Shown: one piece after another, positions 46,933 through 55,199 of the stretch
How positions within the stretch are numbered: position 1 is the first letter of the stretch
How the letters are laid out: every line of letters starts with the position of its first letter
Source: Dyella caseinilytica
Lineage (GTDB): Bacteria > Pseudomonadota > Gammaproteobacteria > Xanthomonadales > Rhodanobacteraceae
Length of the DNA: 64,000 nt
Assembly: GCF_016865235.1 (NCBI RefSeq)
Contig: NZ_CP064030.1
Coordinates: 1,984,001-2,048,000, forward strand
Reading direction: 5' to 3'
The notes under the pieces: model-generated
Told to the model about the DNA's origin: nothing
The model's input: the letters and a program-made list of their open reading frames with translations, nothing else
The model's database searches: none
Translations under genes and position numbers: made by a program

Positions 46933-47340
46933 ATGCTTGCCAGTATGCCTGCCGTGATATCCATGCGTCGCCTGCGTTCCTCGCGTTTTCTGCGAGTCAT
47001 GGCGTTGTTCGCGTGGGTGATGCTGGTGGCGGTATCCATGCCTGCGACCGCCGCGAGCACAGACGGCAGCGCGGCGTATCACGCGATGCCCGCAGCCATG
47101 GGTTCGATGATGGGGCATAGCATGCAGCACGCTGCAGCCGCTGGTGGTCATCACGATGGCTGCTGCGGCAATCCTTCTCATCCTGCCTGCCAGTGCGATG
47201 CCATGTGCGGCAGCGCATTGCCTCCTGCGTTGCCAGCCATGTCAGGTGCGGGAATACCTGCGGCCCGCTATGCCATGCTTCGGGGCATCGACGCGCCGAC
47301 CGTCGACCCCATTCCTCCTTTGCGGCCACCGGCCACCTGA
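46933..47340 (+). CDS. copL: CopL-like copper-binding leader/regulatory protein
   Basis: A 135-residue secreted-type protein with an Arg-rich signal sequence (hydrophobic FLRVMALFAWVMLVAVSMP, probable cleavage after ATA) and a mature part rich in His, Met and Cys: MGSMMGHSMQHAAAAGG and HHDGCCGNPSHPACQCDAMC. In Xanthomonas, copL upstream of copAB is needed for copper-inducible expression. Identity rests on composition, size and position. Later ATGs at 46945 and 46963 are possible starts; none has a well-spaced Shine-Dalgarno. Confidence 0.7.
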   Translation: MLASMPAVISMRRLRSSRFLRVMALFAWVMLVAVSMPATAASTDGSAAYHAMPAAMGSMMGHSMQHAAAAGGHHDGCCGNPSHPACQCDAMCGSALPPALPAMSGAGIPAARYAMLRGIDAPTVDPIPPLRPPAT

Positions 47341-47425
47341 TTACTCCACTTGATGAATCGTCCCGGCTGCCGCGTGTTCTAGCGCGAGTAGCTGGGGGTT
47401 TTTCGCGTTGCATGGAGTAATTCCC

Positions 47426-49186
47426 ATGAATAGGTTCGATCCGCTGTCTGCGACGCATCTGTCGCGGCGGCGATTTGTCCAGGGCATGGCCCTGGGCGGT
47501 GCCGTGGTTGCGCTCGGCGTGCCACGGTCCTCCCGTGCACGGGCAATGGCCCGTGTCAACGAAACCAGCAGTTTGAGCGGTTCCGATTTCGCATTGGACA
47601 TCGCAGAAACGGCAGTCAATTACACCGGCAAACAGGTCGTGGCCACGACCGTCAACGGCAGCTTGCCCGGTCCGGTCTTGCGCTGGAAAGAAGGCAGCAC
47701 GGTACGCATTCGCGTTACCAATCGCCTGCGTGTGCCGACATCCATCCACTGGCACGGCATCGTGTTGCCATTTCGCATGGATGGCGTGCCTGGTATCAGT
47801 TTTGATGGCATTCCCGCGGGCGAGACGTTCGTCTATCAGTTTCCAGTCAAGCAATCGGGCACTTACTGGTATCACGCGCATTCGGGTTATCAGGAGCAGA
47901 CCGGCCTGTTTGGCGCCATTTTGGTGGACCCGGCTGCTGGCGAGCGGACTCACGTTGATCGCGACCACGTAGTGATGCTCAATGACTGGACGGACGACAA
48001 TCCAGGCAGCATCTTCGCTAGGCTAAAAAAACAAAGCGATTACTACAATACCGCGCAACCCACGGTGGCCGATCTGATTCGCGATGCGCGACAGGTCGGC
48101 CTGAGCGAAGCCTTGCGCATGCGCAGGATGTGGAATGCCATGCGCATGAATCCCACCGATCTTGGCGATGTTTCTGCTCTCACTTACACCTATTTGTTGA
48201 ATGGTCAGGCGCCCGCTGGCAACTGGACGGGCCTGTTTACGCCAGGCGAAAAGGTGCGGTTGCGTGTTATCAACGGCTCAGCCATGACCGTTTTCGATGT
48301 ACGCGTACCTGGCTTGAAAATGACTGTCGTCAGTGCCGATGGGCAGGATGTGGAGCCGGTCGAGGTCGATGAGTTTCGCGTCATGCCGGCAGAAACCTAC
48401 GACGTGATCGTTACTCCGCAGGAAGATCGCGCATATACGCTGTTTGCGCAGTCCATCGATCGCAGTGGTTATGCAAGAGGTACGCTGGCGCCGCGTCCTG
48501 GTATGGAAGCCGATGTGCCCACTATGGATCGTCGCGTGTGGCTGGGCATGCAAGACATGATGGGATCCATGGATGTTGATCAGCATGCAGTCCATGACAA
48601 GCACGATATGGCGGCCATGCAAGGCATGTCTGGCATGGCGGATTCGGATATGCCGATGCATGACATGCCGGCTGCCGCTAGCAATCTCAAAACAAGCCCC
48701 GGCGTGGATACGCGTACCGCGCATCCACGCACCAGTCTCGACGATCCCGGCGTCGGGCTGCGCGACAATGGGCGCCGTGTACTTACTTATGCCGACCTGC
48801 ACACGATCGGCGGAGCCATCGACCCGCGTGCGCCGGAGCGGGATATCACACTGCGCCTGACCGGCAACATGGAACGCTACATGTGGTCGTTCGATGGCGT
48901 GAAATTCTCAGACGCCGAACCGATACGTTTCAAGATGGGCGAACGGTTACGCATCGTGCTCATCAACGACACCATGATGAATCACCCGATTCATCTGCAT
49001 GGCATGTGGAGCGAACTGGAAAGTCCGGACGGACATTTTCAGGTACGCAAACACACGGTCAACGTGCAGCCTGCGCAGCAGATCAGCTACGCGGTAACCG
49101 CTGATAATCCGGGACGTTGGGCCTACCACTGCCATATGCTCTTTCACATGGAAGCGGGCATGTTCCGCGAGGTGGTCGTGGCATGA
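47426..49186 (+). CDS. copA: Copper-resistance multicopper oxidase CopA
   Basis: A 586-residue periplasmic oxidase that converts Cu(I) to Cu(II) and binds copper. The N-terminus carries a Tat signal (SRRRFVQGMALGG). The copper sites are HWHG, YWYHAHSG, NHPIHLHGMW and the C-terminal HCHMLFHMEAGMF. A Met/His-rich insert at about residues 375-420 (MQDMMGSMDVDQHAV, MAAMQGMSGMADSDMPMHDM) is typical of CopA. The ATG at 47426 has GGAG 8 nt upstream. Its stop overlaps the copB start. Confidence 0.95.
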   Translation: MNRFDPLSATHLSRRRFVQGMALGGAVVALGVPRSSRARAMARVNETSSLSGSDFALDIAETAVNYTGKQVVATTVNGSLPGPVLRWKEGSTVRIRVTNRLRVPTSIHWHGIVLPFRMDGVPGISFDGIPAGETFVYQFPVKQSGTYWYHAHSGYQEQTGLFGAILVDPAAGERTHVDRDHVVMLNDWTDDNPGSIFARLKKQSDYYNTAQPTVADLIRDARQVGLSEALRMRRMWNAMRMNPTDLGDVSALTYTYLLNGQAPAGNWTGLFTPGEKVRLRVINGSAMTVFDVRVPGLKMTVVSADGQDVEPVEVDEFRVMPAETYDVIVTPQEDRAYTLFAQSIDRSGYARGTLAPRPGMEADVPTMDRRVWLGMQDMMGSMDVDQHAVHDKHDMAAMQGMSGMADSDMPMHDMPAAASNLKTSPGVDTRTAHPRTSLDDPGVGLRDNGRRVLTYADLHTIGGAIDPRAPERDITLRLTGNMERYMWSFDGVKFSDAEPIRFKMGERLRIVLINDTMMNHPIHLHGMWSELESPDGHFQVRKHTVNVQPAQQISYAVTADNPGRWAYHCHMLFHMEAGMFREVVVA

Positions 49187-50025
49187 ATGCGTACTTACGT
49201 CATGTCGTGATCACGAATCGCTGGCGTATGGCAGCTGCATGGTTGTTCATACCGATGGCAGCTACCGCACAGGATGCGGGGATGACGATGCCCATGCCGG
49301 ATATGCCATCCATGCAGCAGATGGCTGCGCCGGCATCATCGTCGAACGACGCGTTGCCGCAAGCGGCCTCGATGCAAAGCATGGACATGAGCGACAATGC
49401 TTCTCACAGCATGTTGTTGGTCGATCAGCTGGAGTATGCCCACGGGTACGGCGGCAATGGTCCGATGTGGGAAGCCGAAGCCTGGTATGGCAATGACAGT
49501 AACAAACTGTGGCTGCGCAGCGAAGGCGAGGGCAGTCGTGGACAACTCGATGATGGCGATATCGAAGCTTTCTGGAGTCATCCTGTTTCCGCCTTCTGGA
49601 GCACCCAACTCGGCGTGCGGCACGATCTGGGTATTGGACCGCAACGCAACTGGGCGGCCTTTGGACTGGAAGGGCTGGCACCTTACTGGCTTGAACTGGA
49701 GGCCACCGCCTATGCGAGTGAATCCGGCCGGCTTGCCGCACGTTTGCGGGCGGAATATACCCTGCGTTTCACCCAGCGCTGGATACTTCAGCCGGAATTC
49801 GAAACCAATCTCTACAGCCGGGACGATGCCGCCCGATATGTGGGAAGCGGTGTTTCCAATGCTCAGTTGGGGCTGCGACTTCGTTACGACGTGACGCGTC
49901 AGTTCGCCCCGTACCTGGGCATCGTCTGGACCCGCCGCTTCGCTGCCACCGCCGATTTTGCGCGCATGGAGCGCCAACCTGTTTTCGACCGGCAATTCGT
50001 GGTCGGCATTCGTATCTGGCTATAG
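49183..50025 (+). CDS. copB: Copper-resistance outer-membrane protein CopB
   Basis: A 280-residue protein with an N-terminal signal sequence, a Met-rich metal-binding stretch (MTMPMPDMPSMQQM, then MQSMDMSD) and a C-terminal beta-barrel part with repeated aromatic strands, ending FVVGIRIWL as outer-membrane barrels do. CopB is proposed to bind copper at the cell surface or export it. Its ATG overlaps the copA stop, so expression is coupled. Compared with some CopB proteins the Met-rich domain is short. Confidence 0.93.
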   Translation: MNAYLRHVVITNRWRMAAAWLFIPMAATAQDAGMTMPMPDMPSMQQMAAPASSSNDALPQAASMQSMDMSDNASHSMLLVDQLEYAHGYGGNGPMWEAEAWYGNDSNKLWLRSEGEGSRGQLDDGDIEAFWSHPVSAFWSTQLGVRHDLGIGPQRNWAAFGLEGLAPYWLELEATAYASESGRLAARLRAEYTLRFTQRWILQPEFETNLYSRDDAARYVGSGVSNAQLGLRLRYDVTRQFAPYLGIVWTRRFAATADFARMERQPVFDRQFVVGIRIWL

Positions 50026-50033
50026 GAAATCTC

Positions 50034-50624
50034 ATGAAACGACGTATCGAATATCGCACCAGCATCGTCGCCGGCATCGTGGTGCTGGCCGTGCTGGCTT
50101 TTGCCTATGCCTGGTCCGGCTTCTACAACATCGGCGCTGATTCGCCGCATGATCCGTGGACCTATCGTTTCCTGACCATGGTAAGGGAGCATTCCGTACA
50201 GCGCCATGCGCGGGGTGTCGACGTTCCGAAGCTGGACGATCCGACGCTGATCCTCAAAGGGGCTGGACAATACGCAGCCATGTGTACGGGCTGCCATCTG
50301 GCACCGGGCATGCATGATTCGGAAATTCGTGCAGGTCTGTATCCGCAGCCACCGAACCTCTCACAGCAACGGATCGACCCGCGCGAAGCGTTCTGGATCA
50401 TCAAGCACGGCATCAAGATGAGCGGCATGCCGGCCTGGGGCGCCACGCATGACGATCAGACCATCTGGAGCATGGTCGCCTTTCTGCAGCAGCTTCCCAG
50501 TATGACGCCTGCGCAGTACAAGGAGATGGTTGCCAAGGCGCCACCCGATGACGACATGGGTGATATGGATATGAGCAAGGACAATGATCAGGCGCATCCG
50601 GACAGCGACGGAAAAGCGCATTGA
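50034..50624 (+). CDS. Membrane-anchored c-type cytochrome (CopM-like)
   Basis: A 196-residue protein with one N-terminal helix (ITSIVAG-like, VLAVLAFAYAWSGF) and a monohaem cytochrome c domain: CTGCH at residues 84-88 and a likely axial Met in KMSGMPAWG. The C-terminus is Asp/Met-rich (DDDMGDMDMSKDNDQ), which may bind metal. It begins 8 bp after copB and should be in the same operon. Xanthomonas copper clusters carry a cytochrome-type gene (copM) in this position. Electron transfer linked to CopA is a guess. Confidence 0.85.
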   Translation: MKRRIEYRTSIVAGIVVLAVLAFAYAWSGFYNIGADSPHDPWTYRFLTMVREHSVQRHARGVDVPKLDDPTLILKGAGQYAAMCTGCHLAPGMHDSEIRAGLYPQPPNLSQQRIDPREAFWIIKHGIKMSGMPAWGATHDDQTIWSMVAFLQQLPSMTPAQYKEMVAKAPPDDDMGDMDMSKDNDQAHPDSDGKAH

Positions 50625-50690
50625 GTACCTGCTAGGGTGCGGCCCCCCCGGGTATGGTTTATGGGGGCGTTTTCGTTAAAGTGCTTCGCC

Positions 50691-51467
50691 ATGGGCCTTC
50701 TTTCATTGCATGACTTGCTCGCCGTTCTTTGTGGATCGGTCGTCGGTTTTTCCTTGGCGCTGATCGGCGGTGGTGGGTCCATCCTGGCGATGCCGTTGTT
50801 GCTTTATGTCGTGGGATTGCACGATCCACATAGGGCGATTGGTACCAGCGCATTGGCTGTGTCAGCGAATGCTTTTGCGAATTTGCTGCCGCATGCCCGG
50901 GCCGGACATGTGCGCTGGCCGGCTGCTTTCATGTTTGCGGCTACCGGCGTTGTTGGCGCTTTTCTTGGCTCAAGTCTTGGCAAGGTCATTGATGGGCATC
51001 ACCTGCTTGTCTTGTTCGCGCTCCTGATGCTGGTCATTGCCGCGCTGATGCTGCGCGGCAGGGGCGGGCACGACGGCACCGGCTATCCGCGCAGGCACAT
51101 GTATGCGCGTCTGGGGCTGGTGGGCTTGGGGGCAGGCATCCTGGCCGGATTCTTCGGCATTGGTGGCGGTTTTCTTATTGTTCCGGGGCTGGTCTTTGCC
51201 AGCGGCATGGCCATGATCAATGCGATCGGCACCTCGTTGTTCTGCGTGGGCACCTTCGGTTTGACGACGGCGATCAACTACGCCGCGTCCGGCCTGGTGG
51301 CCTGGCCAGTGGCGCTGGAGTTCATCGCAGGCGGTGTCGCAGGAGGCTGGCTGGGCATGTCCGCTGCTCAAAGATTGTCCAGAAAGCGCGGGGCGCTATC
51401 GGTCCTTTTCGCGGCTGTGATCGTGGCAGTTGCCATTTTTATGCTGGCAAAAAGCTTGCTTCCCTAG
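50691..51467 (+). CDS. TauE/SafE-family (TSUP) permease
   Basis: A 258-residue inner-membrane protein of about eight helices with two repeats of the family motif: LALIGGGGSILAMPLLL and GFFGIGGGFLIVPGLVF, each followed by the conserved small-residue helix. Family members carry sulfite, sulfoacetate or other sulfur anions. The start is uncertain: ATGs at 50661 and 50691 and a GTG at 50637 are in frame. It follows the cytochrome gene at short distance. Its link to copper resistance is only positional. Confidence 0.85.
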   Translation: MGLLSLHDLLAVLCGSVVGFSLALIGGGGSILAMPLLLYVVGLHDPHRAIGTSALAVSANAFANLLPHARAGHVRWPAAFMFAATGVVGAFLGSSLGKVIDGHHLLVLFALLMLVIAALMLRGRGGHDGTGYPRRHMYARLGLVGLGAGILAGFFGIGGGFLIVPGLVFASGMAMINAIGTSLFCVGTFGLTTAINYAASGLVAWPVALEFIAGGVAGGWLGMSAAQRLSRKRGALSVLFAAVIVAVAIFMLAKSLLP

Positions 51468-51528
51468 TGTCCCGGGCATGCCAACCGCCGCTGAACGCAT
51501 TTTTTATAGGTTTTTTTGCGTTTGCTAG

Positions 51529-51557
51529 TTGGCGACGCCACAAATTTCCCCTACATT
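51529..51557 (+). promoter_or_regulatory. Candidate sigma-70 promoter of the HU-like gene
   Basis: TTGGCG and TACATT are separated by 17 bp, about 50 bp ahead of the ATG in a gap with several T tracts. Confidence 0.4.
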
Positions 51558-51607
51558 TCAGCACGCCGATGAGGCATTTCAATAATCCAATAACGATGGG
51601 GTAGTCC

Positions 51608-51976
51608 ATGGCAAAGAAGGCAGCAAAAGGCAAAACGGCATCCAAGGCCGCCGCAGCTCCGAAGCCGATCAAGGAAGCACTGAGCAAGTCCGCTCTGGTT
51701 GCCCACCTGGCTGAGGTCACTGAAGTTGCGTCGAAGGACGTGCGCGCGATTCTTTCCGCGCTGGAAGGTGCTGCACACGCATCGATCCACAAGAAGGGTG
51801 CCGGCGTGTTCACCCTGCCGGGCCTGCTGAAGATCACTGCCGTCAACGTTCCGGCCAAGCCGAAGCGCAAGGGCATCAACCCCTTCACCAAGGAAGAGCA
51901 GTGGTTTGCTGCCAAGCCCGCCACGGTGAAGGTGAAGATCCGCCCGCTGAAGAAGCTGAAGGACGCGGCGCTCTGA
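51608..51976 (+). CDS. HU/IHF-like DNA-binding protein with basic N-terminal tail
   Basis: A 122-residue protein. The first 22 residues are almost all Lys, Ala, Gly, Pro (AKKAAKGKTASKAAAAPKP), recalling histone-H1-like tails, and the remainder shows an HU-type fold (ALSKSALVAHLAEVTEVASK; GVFTLPGLLKITAV) with a modified arm (KPKRKGINPFTKEEQWF) in place of RNPxTG. It probably binds and compacts DNA. Such HU-related proteins are found across the xanthomonad group; the partner and targets are unknown. Confidence 0.85.
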   Translation: MAKKAAKGKTASKAAAAPKPIKEALSKSALVAHLAEVTEVASKDVRAILSALEGAAHASIHKKGAGVFTLPGLLKITAVNVPAKPKRKGINPFTKEEQWFAAKPATVKVKIRPLKKLKDAAL

Positions 51977-51982
51977 TCCACC

Positions 51983-52015
51983 TGCCGGGCCGGATGCCTA
52001 TGCTCCGGCCCGGCA
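51983..52015 (+). terminator. Hairpin after the HU-like gene
   Basis: TGCCGGGCCGGA pairs perfectly over 12 bp with TCCGGCCCGGCA around a 9-nt loop, starting 6 bp after the stop. No T run follows. Confidence 0.65.
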
Positions 52016-52087
52016 AGCTCGGGATGCGTTACTGCAAGGCGGCGCATCCCGCTCCTGCGCATCCAACGCCAATGGCCGTTGCAGCGC

Positions 52088-52768
52088 CTAAGCGTTTTGC
52101 ACGATAAAGATGACCGATGCCGGTTTGCTGGTAACCGGATGCAGCGGTTCACGCATTTCGCAAAGCCGCCAGCCGGTGTGCGCAAACAAGGCAACCCAGC
52201 TCGCCAGCGTTCGGAAATACCACGGTGCGGGCGAGGGGAATGTTGAGCCGAATCCCGTCCATTCCTCTGTTCTCCAGCCGTCCATATAGGCCTGCTCGCC
52301 GCAGGCGGCAAGCGGATGTACCGTTTGTACGATCAGCCGGCCTCCTTCTTCCAGCAAGCCCGGCAGCGACGTCAGCAGTTGCTCTACCGACTCCTTGCCC
52401 AGCAGGGCGAAATTGCAGACCAGCGTGTCCGCCTTGAGCTGCAAACATCCCGTGGCGATCTCCTCGTAAGAGGCAAGCTGGAACTCACCCCCTGCGTCGC
52501 GTGCTTGCGCGATCAGTGCCGGCACGGCATCCACCCCCATGGCGCGAATGCCCTGGCTTGCCAGGGCACGCACCAGCCACCCCTCACCGCAGCCTATGTC
52601 CAGCACGGAGCGCGGCTGTGCATCGCATATCGCGTTGACTATCGCGTGGTCAGTAACCAGGCGCCGGCTTTCAATATGGCCACCGCGTACCGTCTGTGCC
52701 CATGCTGCGGCATTGTGGTGCCAACTCTGCAGGACTTCGTTTTCAGGACTCTGGTGGCGATAGGTCAT
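52088..52768 (-). CDS. Class I SAM-dependent methyltransferase
   Basis: A 226-residue enzyme with motif I VLDIGCGEGWLVRAL, the acidic post-I residue in GVDAVPALIAQA and a post-motif LVCNFALL. The end shows PVTSKPASVIFIVQNA, typical of ubiquinone/menaquinone-type or small-molecule methyltransferases. Substrate unknown. It is convergent with the HU-like gene and divergent from aqpZ across a 319-bp gap. Confidence 0.88.
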   Translation of the reverse strand: MTYRHQSPENEVLQSWHHNAAAWAQTVRGGHIESRRLVTDHAIVNAICDAQPRSVLDIGCGEGWLVRALASQGIRAMGVDAVPALIAQARDAGGEFQLASYEEIATGCLQLKADTLVCNFALLGKESVEQLLTSLPGLLEEGGRLIVQTVHPLAACGEQAYMDGWRTEEWTGFGSTFPSPAPWYFRTLASWVALFAHTGWRLCEMREPLHPVTSKPASVIFIVQNA

Positions 52769-53087
52769 TGGCGTGGAGGACTCAGCGAACGAGCAGGTGG
52801 GTAAGCATGGTAGCGACTGTAAATCGCCTGTTGCGCATGCCCAGCAAGGAGATCATCACATGCAGATACCTTCGTGATTTTCACCGTTTGCTCACGTACG
52901 CAGAAGACGTTTCCTATGATTTGAGTGCCAAGGCTTTCGTATCATCACCGCTCGTGGTATTACCAGCTCAGCCACCGCGATGGATCGCAGCGTGGCCTCC
53001 GGGGGACGCAAGCCGTCGCAATAAAGAAAGTGCAGCAAACCTCGCTTTGCGTGATTCGCTCATCATTTCTATCGATCGGAGACAACC
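52769..53087. other. Gap between the methyltransferase gene and aqpZ
   Basis: Nothing clearly recognisable apart from a good Shine-Dalgarno (CGGAGACAACC) directly before the aqpZ ATG. TATGAT at 52915-52920 could be a -10 box but has no good -35 partner. No stable terminator or known riboswitch was seen. Confidence 0.4.
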
Positions 53088-53789
53088 ATGTTCAAACGAC
53101 TCAGTGCCGAGTTTTTCGGGACCTTCTGGCTAGTACTTGGCGGCTGTGGCACAGCGGTTTTCGCCGCTGGCTTTCCAGGGCTCGGCGTCGGTTTCCTTGG
53201 TGTTGCGCTCGCATTCGGGCTTACCGTAGTCACCATGGCCTATGCATGCGCGGGCATTTCCGGTGCGCATTTCAATCCGGCCGTGACGGTGGGCTTGTTC
53301 TTTGGCGGCCGCTTCAGCGGCAAGGATGTGATTCCATACATCGTGGTGCAGGTCATTGGCGCTATCGTCGCGGCCGCTGTGATCTATGTCATCGCCAGTG
53401 GGAAGGAGGGTTTTGACGCCACGGCCACTGGTTTTGCCTCGAACGGCTACGGTGCGCACTCGCCGGGCGGTTATTCGCTATTGGCCTGCATGGTGAGCGA
53501 ATTCGTACTGACCGCGATGTTCCTGATCGTGATCCATGGTTCCACCGACCGCCGCGCGCCTGCCGGTTTCGGCCCGCTGGCCATTGGCCTGACCCTGACG
53601 ATCATCCATCTGATCAGCATTCCGATCACCAATACGTCGGTGAATCCTGCCCGTAGCACGGGTGTTGCCCTGTTCCAGGGAACCTGGGCGATCCAGCAGC
53701 TGTGGATGTTTTGGGTAGTGCCGCTGATCGGCGGCGCGGTGGGTGGTTTGATCTTCCGTACCCTGCTGGCCGAAGACTCGTCCAAATAG
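53088..53789 (+). CDS. aqpZ: Aquaporin Z
   Basis: A 233-residue water channel of six helices and two half-helices with both NPA boxes: HFNPAVTVG in the first half and SVNPARSTG in the second. Length and the N-terminal AEFFGTFWLVLGGCGTAVF fit AqpZ rather than the longer glycerol channels. It is ended by a strong terminator. Confidence 0.96.
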   Translation: MFKRLSAEFFGTFWLVLGGCGTAVFAAGFPGLGVGFLGVALAFGLTVVTMAYACAGISGAHFNPAVTVGLFFGGRFSGKDVIPYIVVQVIGAIVAAAVIYVIASGKEGFDATATGFASNGYGAHSPGGYSLLACMVSEFVLTAMFLIVIHGSTDRRAPAGFGPLAIGLTLTIIHLISIPITNTSVNPARSTGVALFQGTWAIQQLWMFWVVPLIGGAVGGLIFRTLLAEDSSK

Positions 53790-53811
53790 GGCAGCGGACA
53801 CCGTTTTAGCA

Positions 53812-53845
53812 GGGGCTGGTGGCTTGGCCATCCAGCCCTTTTTTC
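53812..53845 (+). terminator. Intrinsic terminator after aqpZ
   Basis: GGGCTGG-TGGC pairs with GCCA-T-CCAGCCC around a small loop, followed by TTTTTTCT. Strong T tract. Confidence 0.9.
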
Positions 53846-53920
53846 TGCTTGCAATTGATGCCGATTGCCCCAACGATGCGGACTGCCGACATGGCGGAAT
53901 TCTGATCGAGGGTCACTCCG

Positions 53921-54913
53921 GTGGCGCATGCGATTATCGAACTGATCGCGGAATACGGCTTACTGCTGGTCTTCATCAATGTATTGGTGGAGCAGGCGGG
54001 CGCGCCGGTTCCGGCGGTGCCCACCCTGGTGGTGGCCGGTGCGCTCGCCTCCGCCGGTAAGTTGCCGCTGGGTGCGGTGATCCTGGCAGCGCTGCTTGCC
54101 TGCCTGATCGCGGACTTGGCGTGGTATTGGGCGGGACATCGCTTTGGTGCGGCTGTGATGCGCACCCTGTGCCGTATTTCGCTGTCGCCGGATTCCTGCG
54201 TGAAGCAATCGGAACTGCGCTTTCAGCGCTGGCGCGGGGGGATTCTGCTGGTCGCGAAATTTATCCCCGGACTATCCACCATCGCACCGCCACTGGCGGG
54301 AGCGATGCGATTGAGTCCGCTGGTTTTCTTGCTGATGGATGCGCTTGGCTCGCTGATCTGGATCGGTGTGGTCGTCGGACTGGGTTATGCCTTTGCCCAT
54401 CAGATCGATCATGTGCTGTTCCTGTTTGCCAGCGCCGGCACGGTGGCGATCGAAGTTATCGTCGCGGCGTTGATCGCCTACGTGCTGGTGAAATGGTGGC
54501 AGCGCCGCAAGCTGCTGCTTTCGCTGCGGCTGGCGCGTATCACTGTCGATGAACTGCACCGGCTGATCGAGCTGGGCGACAGGCCGGTGGTGGTTGATGT
54601 GCGTTCTCCTGCCGGGCGCATGGTGGATACGCGTGTGATTCCTGGCGCCGTGATGGCGGATTTGCGCACGGTCGAACGGGATATGGAGCAGGTGTCGATC
54701 GATCAGGAAGTGGTGATCTATTGCAGCTGCCCCAACGAAGTTTCAGCCGCCAAGGCAGCGAAGGGGCTGATGATGCTGGGTTACCGCCGTGTCCGCCCCT
54801 TGCACGGCGGGCTTGATGCGTGGGCGGATGCTGGTTACGCCATCGAACGGCTGACATTGCCGCAAGAGGTGTCATTGAATCCTTCTCCGGCAGCGACGGG
54901 CCACGCGCACTGA
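53921..54913 (+). CDS. DedA-family membrane protein fused to a C-terminal rhodanese domain
   Basis: A 330-residue protein. Residues 1-200 are a DedA/SNARE-associated-type membrane domain (EQAGAPVPAVPTLVVAG; KFIPGLSTIAPPLAG with the conserved Arg/Pro-rich region), and residues 210-310 are a rhodanese domain with the active-site Cys268 in IYCSCPNEVSAA. DedA proteins take part in lipid-carrier flipping and envelope homeostasis. The rhodanese would carry a sulfane sulfur or act as a redox or phosphate switch, but that is inference. The GTG start is taken from the frame; no ATG precedes the homologous part. Confidence 0.88.
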   Translation: MAHAIIELIAEYGLLLVFINVLVEQAGAPVPAVPTLVVAGALASAGKLPLGAVILAALLACLIADLAWYWAGHRFGAAVMRTLCRISLSPDSCVKQSELRFQRWRGGILLVAKFIPGLSTIAPPLAGAMRLSPLVFLLMDALGSLIWIGVVVGLGYAFAHQIDHVLFLFASAGTVAIEVIVAALIAYVLVKWWQRRKLLLSLRLARITVDELHRLIELGDRPVVVDVRSPAGRMVDTRVIPGAVMADLRTVERDMEQVSIDQEVVIYCSCPNEVSAAKAAKGLMMLGYRRVRPLHGGLDAWADAGYAIERLTLPQEVSLNPSPAATGHAH

Positions 54914-55119
54914 CGCTGTCGTAACGGGAAGTCAGTTTTCCAGGATCGTCATCCTATGTAATGGCGATCGTCAGCTCATTTCAGGCCTTGCAGTTTGCGC
55001 TCCTCGACGAGGGGAGCATGCAGACACGGCCGATGAAGACACCGTGTGCTGGTGGCCGGCAAGCAAGTGGGTACGCGTGCACAGGTGACGGGAGGGCAAC
55101 CCTCTGCCATTGGTCACGT

Positions 55120-55134
55120 TGTTATGTTGTAACA
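55120..55134. promoter_or_regulatory. Zur-box-like sequence upstream of the S46 peptidase
   Basis: TGTTATGTTGTAACA matches 13 of 15 positions of the gammaproteobacterial Zur consensus TGTTATANTATAACA and is symmetric at the outer five bases. It lies 66 bp ahead of the peptidase ATG. Weak evidence alone. Confidence 0.35.
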
Positions 55135-55157
55135 TCGATCTCATACTCAAGGCCTTG

Positions 55158-55180
55158 CAAAGGTCCACGGCGGACCTTTG
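55158..55180 (+). promoter_or_regulatory. Leader hairpin just ahead of the S46 peptidase Shine-Dalgarno
   Basis: CAAAGGTCC pairs perfectly with GGACCTTTG around ACGGC, followed by TTTCC and then AGAGGGAGA. It may act as an attenuator or protect the 5' end. Confidence 0.4.
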
Positions 55181-55199
55181 TTTCCAGAGGGAGACCGCT

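Noticed and set aside
52696..53133. 145-codon plus-strand frame between the methyltransferase gene and aqpZ
   Set aside because: Overlaps both real genes out of frame and has no motif or ribosome site.
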